A DNA stretch of 64,000 nt from positions 23,570,688-23,634,687 of the forward strand of contig OZ059895.1 in the NCBI GenBank assembly GCA_964057225.1. The letters are read 5' to 3'. The position numbers and the translations under genes were made by a program. Position 1 is the stretch's first letter. Every line of letters begins with the position of its first letter. The notes below the pieces were generated by a model. That model saw only the letters and a program-made list of their open reading frames with translations. It ran no database searches and had not been told where the DNA came from. This DNA is from Auanema rhodensis (Eukaryota; Nematoda; Chromadorea; Rhabditida; Rhabditidae). This document shows positions 9,161 through 20,470 of this stretch, piece after piece.

Positions 9161-12100
9161 TCAAAATAAGATTCCCCATGTCCATATTAGTCTAAAAACA
9201 AATTTTTATTGATATTGGTTCATGGTAACCATGACTTTGAAAATTACGTGAACTTTAATTTATGCTAATTAAATGTACACGTGATGTGCACTTGGTATGT
9301 AACTCGCTTCACGTGAAAGATAAAGAGATGCGGTTTTCAAAATTAGATTCCCCATGTCCATATTAGTCTAAAAACAAATTTTTATTGATATTGGTTCATG
9401 GTAACCATGACTTTGAAATTTACGTGAACTTTAATTTATGCTAATTAAATGTACACGTGATGTGCACTTGGTTTGTAACTCGCTTCACGTGAAAGATAAA
9501 GAGATGCGGTTTTCAAAATTAGATTCCCCATGTCCATATTAGTCTAACAACAAATTTTTATTGATATTGGTGCATGGTAACCATGACTTTGAAATTTACG
9601 TGAACTTCAATTTATGCTAATTAAATGTACACGTGATGTGCACTTGGTATGTAACTTGCTTCACGTGAAAGATAAAGAGATGCGGTTTTCAAAATTAGAT
9701 TCCCCATGTCCATATTAGTCTAAAAACAAATTTTTATTGATATTGGTTCATGGTAACCATGACTTTGAAATTTACGTGAACTTTAATTTATGCTAATTAA
9801 ATGTACACGTGATGTGCACTTGGTATGTAACTCGCTTCACGTGAAAGATAAAGAGATGCGGTTTTCAAAATTAGATTCCCCATGTCCATATTAGTCTAAA
9901 AACAAATTTTTATTGATATTGGTTCATGGTAATCATGACTTTGAAATTTACGTGAACTTTAATTTATGCTAATTAAATGTACACGTGATGTGCACTTGGT
10001 ATGTAACTCGCTTCACGTGAAAGATAAAGAGATGCGGTTTTCAAAATTAGATTCCCCATGTCCATATTAGTCTAAAAACAAATTTTTATTGATATTGGTT
10101 CATGGTAACCATGACTTTGAAATTTACGTGAACTTTAATTTATGCTAATTAAATGTACACGTGATGTGCACTTGGTATGTAACTCGCTTCACGTGAAAGA
10201 TAAAGAGATGCGGTTTTCAAAATTAGATTCCCCATGTCCATATTAGTCTAACAACAAATTTTTATTGATATTGGTGCATGGTAACCATGACTTTGAAATT
10301 TACGTGAACTTTAATTTATGCTAATTAAATGTACACGCGATGTGCACTTGGTATGTAACTCGCTTCACGTGAAAGATAAAGAGATGCGGTTTTCAAAATT
10401 AGATTCCCCATGTCCATATTAGTCTAAAAACAAATTTTTATTGATATTGGTTCATGGTAACCATGACTTTGAAATTTACGTGAACTTTAATTTATGCTAA
10501 TTAAATGTACACGTGATGTGCACTTGGTATGTAACTCGCTTCACGTGAAAGATAAAGAGATGCGGTTTTCAAATTTAGATTCCCCATGTCCATATTAGTC
10601 TAAAAACAAATTTTTATTGATATTGGTTCATGGTAACCATGACTTTGAAATTTACGTGAACTTTAATTTATGCTAATTAAATGTACACGTGATGTGCACT
10701 TGGTATGTAACTCGCTTCACGTGAAAGATAAAGAGATGCGATTTTTAAAATTAGATTCCCCATGTCCATATTAGTCTAAAAACCAATTTTTATTGATATT
10801 GGTGCATGGTAACCATGACTTTGAAATTTACGTGAACTTTAATTTATGCTAATTAAATGTACACGTGATGTGCACTTGGTATGTAACTCGCTTCACGTGA
10901 AAGATAAAGAGATGCGGTTTTCAAAATTAGATTCCCCATGTCCATATTAGTCTAACAACAAATTTTTATTGATATTGGTGCATGGTAACCATGACTTTGA
11001 AATTTACGTGAACTTTAATTTATGCTAATTAAATGTACACGTGATGTGCACTTGGTATGTAACTTGCTTCACGTGAAAGATAAAGAGATGCGGTTTTCAA
11101 AATAAGATTCCCCATGTCCATATTAGTCTAAAAACAAATTTTTATTGATATTGGTTCATGGTAACCATGACTTTGAAAATTACGTGAACTTTAATTTATG
11201 CTAATTAAATGTACACGTGATGTGCACTTGGTATGTAACTCGCTTCACGTGAAAGATAAAGAGATGCGGTTTTCAAAATTAGATTCCCCATGTCCATATT
11301 AGTCTAAAAACAAATTTTTATTGATATTGGTTCATGGTAACCATGACTTTGAAATTTACGTGAACTTTAATTTATGCTAATTAAATGTACACGTGATGTG
11401 CACTTGGTTTGTAACTCGCTTCACGTGAAAGATAAAGAGATGCGGTTTTCAAAATTAGATTCCCCATGTCCATATTAGTCTAAAAACAAATTTTTATTGA
11501 TATTGGTTCATGGTAACCATGACTTTGAAATTTACGTGAACTTTAATTTATGCTAATTAAATGTACACGTGATGTGCACTTGGTATGTAACTTGCTTCAC
11601 GTGAAAGATAAAGAGATGCGGTTTTCAAAATTAGATTCCCCATGTCCATATTAGTCTAAAAACAAATTTTTATTGATATTGGTTCATGGTAACCATGACT
11701 TTGAAATTTACGTGAACTTTAATTTATGCTAATTAAATTTACACGTGATGTGCACTTGGTATGTAACTCGCTTCACGTGAAAGATAAAGAGATGCGGTTT
11801 TCAAAATTAGATTCCCCATGTCCATATTAGTCTAAAAACAAATTTTTTATGATATTGGTTCATGGTAACCATGACTTTGAAATTTACGTGAACTTTAATT
11901 TATGCTAATTAAATGTACACGTGATGTGCACTTGGTATGTAACTCGCTTCACGTGAAAGATAAAGAGATGCGGTTTTCAAAATTAGATTCCCCATGTCCA
12001 TATTAGTCTAAAAACAAATTTTTATTGATATTGGTTCATGGTAACCATGACTTTGAAATTTACGTGAACTTTAATTTATGCTAATTAAATGTACACGTGA

Positions 12101-14834
12101 TGTGCACTTGGTATGTAACTCGCTTCACGTGAAAGATAAAGAGATGCGGTTTTCAAAATTAGATTCCCCATGTCCATATTAGTCTAACAACAAATTTTTA
12201 TTGATATTGGTGCATGGTAACCATGACTTTGAAATTTACGTGAACTTTAATTTATGCTAATTAAATGTACACGCGATGTGCACTTGGTATGTAACTCGCT
12301 TCACGTGAAAGATAAAGAGATGCGGTTTTCAAAATTAGATTCCCCATGTCCATATTAGTCTAACAACAAATTTTTATTGATATTGGTGCATGGTAACCAT
12401 GACTTTGAAATTTACGTGAACTTTAATTTATGCTAATTAAATGTACACGTGATGTGCACTTGGTATGTAACTCGCTTCACGTGAAAGATAGAGAGATGCG
12501 GTTTTCAAAATTAGATTCTTCATGTCCATATTAGTCTAACAACAAATTTTTATTGATATTGGTGCATGGTAACCATGACTTTGAAATTTACGTGAACTTT
12601 AATTTATGCTAATTAAATGTACACGTGATGTGCACTTGGTATGCAACTCGCTTCACGTGAAAGATAAAGAGATGCGGTTTTCAAAATTAGATTCCCCATG
12701 TCCATATTAGTATAAAAACAAATTTTTATTGATATTGGTGCATGGTAATTATGACTTTGAAATTTACGTGAACTTTAATTTATGCTAATTAAATGTACAC
12801 GTGATGTGCACTTGGTATGTAACTCGCTTCACGTGAAAGATAAAGAGATGCGGTTTTCAAAATTAGATTCCCCATGTCCATATTAGTCTAAAAACAAATT
12901 TTTATTGATATTGGTTCATGGTAACCATGACTTTGAAATTTACGTGAACTTTAATTTATGCTAATTAAATGTACACGTGATGGGCACTTGGTATGTAACT
13001 CGCTTCACGTGAAAGATAAAGAGATGCGGTTTTCAAAATTAGATTCCCCATGTCCATATTAGTCTAAAAACAAATTTTTATTGATATTGGTTCATGGTAA
13101 CCATGACTTTGAAATTTACGTGAACTTTAATTTATGCTAATTAAATGTACACGTGATGTGCACTTGGTATGTAACTCGCTTCACGTGAAAGATAAAGAGA
13201 TGCGATTTTTAAAATTAGATTCCCCATGTCCATATTAGTCTAAAAACCAATTTTTATTGATATTGGTGCATGGTAACCATGACTTTGAAATTTACGTGAA
13301 CTTTAATTTATGCTAATTAAATGTACACGTGATGTGCACTTGGTATGTAACTCGCTTCACGTGAAAGATAAAGAGATGCGGTTTTCAAAATTAGATTCCC
13401 CATGTCCATATTAGTCTAACAACAAATTTTTATTGATATTGGTGCATGGTAACCATGACTTTGAAATTTACGTGAACTTTAATTTATGCTAATTAAATGT
13501 ACACGTGATGTGCACTTGGTATGTAACTTGCTTCACGTGAAAGATAAAGAGATGCGGTTTTCAAAATAAGATTCCCCATGTCCATATTAGTCTAAAAACA
13601 AATTTTTATTGATATTGGTTCATGGTAACCATGACTTTGAAAATTACGTGAACTTTAATTTATGCTAATTAAATGTACACGTGATGTGCACTTGGTATGT
13701 AACTCGCTTCACGTGAAAGATAAAGAGATGCGGTTTTCAAAATTAGATTCCCCATGTCCATATTAGTCTAAAAACAAATTTTTATTGATATTGGTTCATG
13801 GTAACCATGACTTTGAAATTTACGTGAACTTTAATTTATGCTAATTAAATGTACACGTGATGTGCACTTGGTATGTAACTCGCTTCACGTGAAAGATAAA
13901 GAGATGCGGTTTTCAAAATTAGATTCCCCATGTCCATATTAGTCTAAAAACAAATTTTTATTGATATTGGTTCATGGTAACCATGACTTTGAAATTTACG
14001 TGAACTTTAATTTATGCTAATTAAATGTACACGTGATGTGCACTTGGTTTGTAACTCGCTTCACGTGAAAGATAAAGAGATGCGGTTTTCAAAATTAGAT
14101 TCCCCATGTCCATATTAGTCTAAAAACAAATTTTTATTGATATTGGTTCATGGTAACCATGACTTTGAAATTTACGTGAACTTTAATTTATGCTAATTAA
14201 ATGTACACGTGATGTGCACTTGGTATGTAACTTGCTTCACGTGAAAGATAAAGAGATGCGGTTTTCAAAATTAGATTCCCCATGTCCATATTAGTCTAAA
14301 AACAAATTTTTATTGATATTGGTTCATGGTAACCATGACTTTGAAATTTACGTGAACTTTAATTTATGCTAATTAAATTTACACGTGATGTGCACTTGGT
14401 ATGTAACTCGCTTCACGTGAAAGATAAAGAGATGCGGTTTTCAAAATTAGATTCCCCATGTCCATATTAGTCTAAAAACAAATTTTTATTGATATTGGTT
14501 CATGGTAACCATGACTTTGAAATTTACGTGAACTTTAATTTATGCTAATTAAATGTACACGTGATGTGCACTTGGTATGTAACTCGCTTCACGTGAAAGA
14601 TAAAGAGATGCGGTTTTCAAAATTAGATTCCCCATGTCCATATTAGTCTAAAAACAAATTTTTATTGATATTGGTTCATGGTAACCATGACTTTGAAATT
14701 TACGTGAACTTTAATTTATGCTAATTAAATGTACACGTGATGTGCACTTGGTATGTAACTCGCTTCACGTGAAAGATAAAGAGATGCGGTTTTCAAAATT
14801 AGATTCCCCATGTCCATATTAGTCTAACAACAAA
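9161..14834 (+). repeat. 11-monomer HOR (1936 bp) with a 14-monomer derivative (2464 bp)
   Basis: Private alleles recur at fixed distances. TCAAAATAAG occurs at 9161, 11097 and 13561 (spacings 1936 and 2464). The GTTTGTAAC allele occurs at 9472, 11408 and 14048. ACACGCG at about 10334 and 12270 is 1936 bp apart, and GCGATTTTTAAAA near 10741 and 13205 is 2464 bp apart. AATTAAATTTACAC at 11731 and 14371 is 2640 bp apart, showing one additional monomer in the last copy. Copy boundaries by marker: 9161-11096, 11097-13560, 13561 to the orientation break at 14834. Confidence 0.85.
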
Positions 14835-14838
14835 TAAT
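14831..14838. other. orientation switch 2 (plus to minus)
   Basis: Plus-orientation sequence ends in GTCTAACAACAAAT, and minus-orientation sequence TAATTAGCATAAATT follows, with about 1 bp shared at the join (near 14835). The break falls inside the AAATTT tract of a plus monomer and the TTTAATTAGC part of a minus monomer. A further rearrangement lies only about 57 bp to the right (see 14892), so the junction is a small cluster of breaks. Confidence 0.9.
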
Positions 14839-14891
14839 TAGCATAAATTAAAGTTCACGTAAATTTCAAAGTCATGGTTACCATCCACCAA

Positions 14892-14893
14892 TA
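14892..14893. other. 113-bp deletion within a monomer next to orientation switch 2
   Basis: The first minus-strand monomer goes from CCACCAATA directly to TACATTTAATTAGC. TAATTAGC start points are 63 bp apart (14835 and 14898) instead of 176. Two bases (TA) are shared between the two sides, consistent with a microhomology-mediated deletion. It is one of very few out-of-register breaks in the family-2 array. Confidence 0.85.
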
Positions 14894-14897
14894 CATT

Positions 14898-14939
14898 TAA
14901 TTAGCATAAATTTACATTTAATTGGCATAAATTAAAGTT
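14898..14939 (-). repeat. 21-bp tandem duplication, minus orientation
   Basis: TAATTAGC at 14898 is followed 21 bp later by TAATTGGC at 14919, the reverse complement of the GCC/GCT duplication of plus-strand 197-bp monomers. A second example starts at 15095 and 15116, one 197-bp monomer to the right. The pair of adjacent 197-bp monomers mirrors the adjacent pair near 55325 and 55521 on the plus strand. Confidence 0.88.
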
Positions 14940-16370
14940 CACGTAAATTTCAAAGTCATGGTTACCATGAACCAATATCAATAAAAATTTGTTTTTAGAC
15001 TAATATGGACATGGGGAATCTAATTTTGAAAACCGCATCTCTTTATCTTTCACGTGAAGCGAGTTACATACCAAGTGCACATCACGTGTACATTTAATTA
15101 GCATAAATTTACATTTAATTGGCATAAATTAAAGTTCACGTAAATTTCAAAGTCATGGTTACCATGAACCAATATCAATAAAAATTTGTTTTTAGACTAA
15201 TATGGACATGGGGAATCTAATTTTGAAAACCGCATCACTTTATCTTTCACGTGAAGCGAGTTACATACCAAGTGCACATCGCGTGTACATTTAATTAGCA
15301 TAAATTAAAGTTCACGTAAATTTCAAAGTCATGGTTACCATCCACCAATATCAATAAAAATTTGTTGTTAGACTAATATGGACATGGGGAATCTAATTTT
15401 GAAAACCGCATCTCTTTATCTTTCACGTGAAGCGAGTTACATACCAAGTGCCCATCACGTGTACATTTAATTAGCATAAATTAAAGTTCACGTAAATTTC
15501 AAAGTCATGGTTACCATGAACCAATATCAATAAAAATTTGTTTTTAGACTAATATGGACATGGGGAATCTAATTTTGAAAACCGCATCTCTTTATCTTTC
15601 ACGTGAAGCGAGTTACATACCAAGTGCACATCACGTGTACATTTAATTAGCATAAATTAAAGTTCACGTAAATTTCAAAGTCATGGTTACCATGCACCAA
15701 TATCAATAAAAATTGGTTTTTAGACTAATATGGACATGGGGAATCTAATTTTGAAAATCGCATCTCTTTATCTTTCACGTGAAGCGAGTTACATACCAAG
15801 TGCACATCACGTGTACATTTAATTAGCATAAATTAAAGTTCACGTAAATTTCAAAGTCATGGTTACCATGCACCAATATCAATAAAAATTGGTTTTTAGA
15901 CTAATATGGACATGGGGAATCTAATTTTGAAAATCGCATCTCTTTATCTTTCACGTGAAGCGAGTTACATACCAAGTGCACATCACGTGTACATTTAATT
16001 AGCATAAATTAAAGTTCACGTAAATTTCAAAGTCATGGTTACCATGCACCAATATCAATAAAAATTGGTTTTTAGACTAATATGGACATGGGGAATCTAA
16101 TTTTGAAAATCGCATCTCTTTATCTTTCACGTGAAGCGAGTTACATACCAAGTGCACATCACGTGTACATTTAATTAGCATAAATTAAAGTTCACGTAAA
16201 TTTCAAAGTCATGGTTACCATGCACCAATATCAATAAAAATTGGTTTTTAGACTAATATGGACATGGGGAATCTAATTTTGAAAATCGCATCTCTTTATC
16301 TTTCACGTGAAGCGAGTTACATACCAAGTGCACATCACGTGTACATTTAATTAGCATAAATTAAAGTTCA

Positions 16371-18834
16371 CGTAAATTCCAAAGTCATGGTTACCATGAA
16401 CCAATATCAATAAAAATTTGTTTTTAGACTAATATGGACATGGGGAATCTAATTTTGAAAACCGCATCTCTTTATCTTTCACGTGAAGCGAGTTACATAC
16501 CAAGTGCACATCACGTGTACATTTAATTAGCATAAATTAAAGTTCACGTAAATTTCAAAGTCATGGTTACCATGAACCAATATCAATAAAAATTTGTTTT
16601 TATACTAATATGGACATGGGGAATCTAATTTTGAAAACCGCATCTCTTTATCTTTCACGTGAAGCGAGTTGCATACCAAGTGCACATCACGTGTACATTT
16701 AATTAGCATAAATTAAAGTTCACGTAAATTTTAAAGTCATGGTTACCATGCACCAATATCAATAAAAATTTGTTGTTAGACTAATATGGACATGGGGAAT
16801 CTAATTTTGAAAACCGCATCTCTCTATCTTTCACGTGAAGCGAGTTACATACCAAGTGCACATCACGTGTACATTTAATTAGCATAAATTAAAGTTCACG
16901 TAAATTTCAAAGTCATGGTTACCATGCACCAATATCAATAAAAATTTGTTGTTAGACTAATATGGACATGGGGAATCTAATTTTGAAAACCGCATCTCTT
17001 TATCTTTCACGTGAAGCGAGTTACATACCAAGTGCACATCACGTGTACATTTAATTAGCATAAATTAAAGTTCACGTAAATTTCAAAGTCATGGTTACCA
17101 TGCACCAATATCAATAAAAATTGGTTTTTAGACTAATATGGACATGGGGAATCTAATTTTGAAAATCGCATCTCTTTATCTTTCACGTGAAGCGAGTTAC
17201 ATACCAAGTGCACATCACGTGTACATTTAATTAGCATAAATTAAAGTTCACGTAAATTTCAAAGTCATGGTTACCATGCACCAATATCAATAAAAATTGG
17301 TTTTTAGACTAATATGGACATGGGGAATCTAATTTTGAAAATCGCATCTCTTTATCTTTCACGTGAAGCGAGTTACATACCAAGTGCACATCACGTGTAC
17401 ATTTAATTAGCATAAATTAAAGTTCACGTAAATTTCAAAGTCATGGTTACCATGCACCAATATCAATAAAAATTGGTTTTTAGACTAATATGGACATGGG
17501 GAATCTAATTTTGAAAATCGCATCTCTTTATCTTTCACGTGAAGCGAGTTACATACCAAGTGCACATCACGTGTACATTTAATTAGCATAAATTAAAGTT
17601 CACGTAAATTCCAAAGTCATGGTTACCATGAACCAATATCAATAAAAATTTGTTTTTAGACTAATATGGACATGGGGAATCTAATTTTGAAAACCGCATC
17701 TCTTTATCTTTCACGTGAAGCGAGTTACATACCAAGTGCACATCACGTGTACATTTAATTAGCATAAATTAAAGTTCACGTAAATTTCAAAGTCATGGTT
17801 ACCATGAACCAATATCAATAAAAATTTGTTTTTATACTAATATGGACATGGGGAATCTAATTTTGAAAACCGCATCTCTTTATCTTTCACGTGAAGCGAG
17901 TTGCATACCAAGTGCACATCACGTGTACATTTAATTAGCATAAATTAAAGTTCACGTAAATTTTAAAGTCATGGTTACCATGCACCAATATCAATAAAAA
18001 TTTGTTGTTAGACTAATATGGACATGGGGAATCTAATTTTGAAAACCGCATCTCTCTATCTTTCACGTGAAGCGAGTTACATACCAAGTGCACATCACGT
18101 GTACATTTAATTAGCATAAATTAAAGTTCACGTAAATTTCAAAGTCATGGTTACCATGCACCAATATCAATAAAAATTGGTTTTTAGACTAATATGGACA
18201 TGGGGAATCTAATTTTGAAAATCGCATCTCTTTATCTTTCACGTGAAGCGAGTTACATACCAAGTGCACATCACGTGTACATTTAATTAGCATAAATTAA
18301 AGTTCACGTAAATTTCAAAGTCATGGTTACCATGCACCAATATCAATAAAAATTGGTTTTTAGACTAATATGGACATGGGGAATCTAATTTTGAAAACCG
18401 CATCTCTTTATCTTTCACGTGAAGCGAGTTACATACCAAGTGCACATCACGTGTACATTTAATTAGCATAAATTAAAGTTCACGTAAATTTCAAAGTCAT
18501 GGTTACCATGCACCAATATCAATAAAAATTGGTTTTTAGACTAATATGGACATGGGGAATCTAATTTTGAAAATCGCATCTCTTTATCTTTCACGTGAAG
18601 CGAGTTACATACCAAGTGCACATCACGTGTACATTTAATTAGCATAAATTAAAGTTCACGTAAATTTCAAAGTCATGGTTACCATGCACCAATATCAATA
18701 AAAATTGGTTTTTAGACTAATATGGACATGGGGAATCTAATTTTGAAAATCGCATCTCTTTATCTTTCACGTGAAGCGAGTTACATACCAAGTGCACATC
18801 ACGTGTACATTTAATTAGCATAAATTAAAGTTCA
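16371..18834 (-). repeat. 7-monomer HOR (1232 bp), two copies, minus orientation
   Basis: CGTAAATTCC starts at 16371, 17603 and 18835, spacing exactly 1232 bp (7 x 176). GAGTTGCATACC alleles at 16671 and 17903 show the same spacing. Within the unit the minus-strand alleles TTTATACTAAT, AATTTTAAAGTC and CTCTCTATC occur in the order that, when reverse-complemented, matches the plus-strand 7-monomer HOR of 50.6-64 kb (TAGTATAAAAAC, ACTTTAAAATT and GATAGAGAGATG). This is the same HOR, inverted. Confidence 0.9.
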
Positions 18835-18890
18835 CGTAAATTCCAAAGTCATGGTTACCATGAACCAATATCAATAAAAATTTGTTTTTA

Positions 18891-18944
18891 GACTAATATG
18901 GACATGGGGAATCTAATGACTAATATGGACATGGGGAATCTAAT
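18891..18944 (-). repeat. 27-bp tandem duplication inside a monomer
   Basis: The 27-mer starting GACTAATATGGACATGGGG and ending ATCTAAT occupies 18891-18917 and is repeated exactly at 18918-18944. It makes one 203-bp monomer. I find no second example in the window, unlike the widespread 21-bp duplication, so it is likely recent and private. Confidence 0.92.
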
Positions 18945-19411
18945 TTTGAAAACCGCATCTCTTTATCTTTCACGTGAAGCGAGTTACATACCAAGTGCAC
19001 ATCACGTGTACATTTAATTAGCATAAATTAAAGTTCACGTAAATTTCAAAGTCATGGTTACCATGCACCAATATCAATAAAAATTGGTTTTTAGACTAAT
19101 ATGGACATGGGGAATCTAATTTTGAAAATCGCATCTCTTTATCTTTCACGTGAAGCGAGTTACATACCAAGTGCACATCACGTGTACATTTAATTAGCAT
19201 AAATTAAAGTTCACGTAAATTTCAAAGTCATGGTTACCATGCACCAATATCAATAAAAATTTGTTGTTAGACTAATATGGACATGGGGAATCTAATTTTG
19301 AAAATCGCATCTCTTTATCTTTCACGTGAAGCGAGTTACATACCAAGTGCACATCACGTGTACATTTAATTAGCATAAATTAAAGTTCACGTAAATTTCA
19401 AAGTCATGGTT

Positions 19412-19423
19412 ACCATGTAACTC
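19412..19423. other. orientation switch 3 (minus to plus)
   Basis: Minus-strand sequence GTCATGGTTACCATG ends at 19417 and plus-strand sequence TAACTCGCTTCACG begins at 19418. Plus monomers normally read GGTATGTAACTCGC, so ATG (19415-19417) is shared by both partners: 3 bp of microhomology. The minus side breaks exactly at the edge of the CATGGT/ACCATG palindrome. Confidence 0.92.
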
Positions 19424-20470
19424 GCTTCACGTGAAAGATAAAAAGATGCGGTTTTCAAATTTAGATTCCCCATGTCCATATTAGTCTAAAAACAAATTTT
19501 TATTGATATTGGTTCATGGTAACCATGACTTTGAAATTTACGTGAACTTTAATTTATGCTAATTAAATGTACACGTGATGTGCACTTGGTATGTAACTCG
19601 CTTCACGTGAAAGATAAAGAGATGCGATTTTCAAAATTAGATTCCCCATGTCCATATTAGTCTAAAAACCAATTTGTATTGATATTGGTGCATGGTAACC
19701 ATGACTTTGAAATTTACGTGAACTTTAATTTAAGCTAATTAAATGTACACGTGATGTGCACTTGGTATGTAACTCGCTTCACGTGAAAGATAAAGAGATG
19801 CGGTTTTCAAAATTAGATTCCCCATGTCCATATTAGTCTAACAACAAATTTTTATTGATATTGGTGCATGGTAACCATGACTTTGAAATTTACGTGAACT
19901 TTAATTTATGCTAATTAAATGTACACGTGATGTGCACTTGGTATGTAACTTGCTTCACGTGAAAGATAAAGAGATGCGGTTTTCAAAATTAGATTCCCCA
20001 TGTCCATATTAGTCTAAAAACAAATTTTTATTGATATTGGTTCATGGTAACCATGACTTTGAAAATTACGTGAACTTTAATTTATGCTAATTAAATGTAC
20101 ACGTGATGTGCACTTGGTATGTAACTCGCTTCACGTGAAAGATAAAGAGATGCGGTTTTCAAAATTAGATTCCCCATGTCCATATTAGTCTAACAACAAA
20201 TTTTTATTGATATTGGTGCATGGTAACCATGACTTTGAAATTTACGTGAACTTTAATTTATGCTAATTAAATGTAAATTTATGCTAATTAAATGTACACG
20301 TGATGAGCACTTGGTATGTAACTCGCTTCACGTGAAAGATAAAGAGATGCGGTTTTCAAAATTAGATTCCCCATGTCCATATTAGTCTAACAACAAATTT
20401 TTATTGATATTGGTGCATGGTAACCATGACTTTGAAATTTACGTGAACTTTAATTTATGCTAATTAAATG

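Larger units (their letters stand above)
4742..14834 (+). repeat. 176-bp satellite (family 2), plus-orientation block 1
   Basis: About 57 monomers of 176 bp in the major orientation, each with the order CATGGTAACCATG, ACGTGAACTTTAATTTATGC, ACACGTGATGTGCAC, TTCACGTGAAAGATA, GATTCCCCATGTCC and GTCTAAAAACAAATTTTT. Two monomers (near 6575 and 6948) are 197 bp because of an internal 21-bp duplication. The right half (9.2 kb onward) is organised in an 11-monomer HOR, described separately. No gene or other sequence interrupts the array. Odd private variants include ATTCTTCATG near 12516 and AATTTTTTATGATA near 11841, both length-neutral. Confidence 0.96.
14835..19417 (-). repeat. 176-bp satellite (family 2), minus-orientation block 2
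   Basis: About 26 monomers in the orientation opposite to the surrounding array. It begins with a monomer that has lost 113 bp, then two 197-bp monomers (duplications at 14898-14939 and 15095-15136), then ordinary monomers, and includes two complete 1232-bp HOR units. Variants CATCACTTT (15237), CATCGCGTG, CATCCACC (15342) and GTGCCCATC (15452) are private in this block but have exact reverse-complement partners near 54.8-55.04 kb. It ends at the third orientation switch. No genes are present. Confidence 0.95.

Noticed and set aside
14831-14939. Transposon insertion at an orientation switch
   Set aside because: No terminal inverted repeats, target-site duplication or non-satellite sequence is present at any of the three switches; only satellite joined to satellite.
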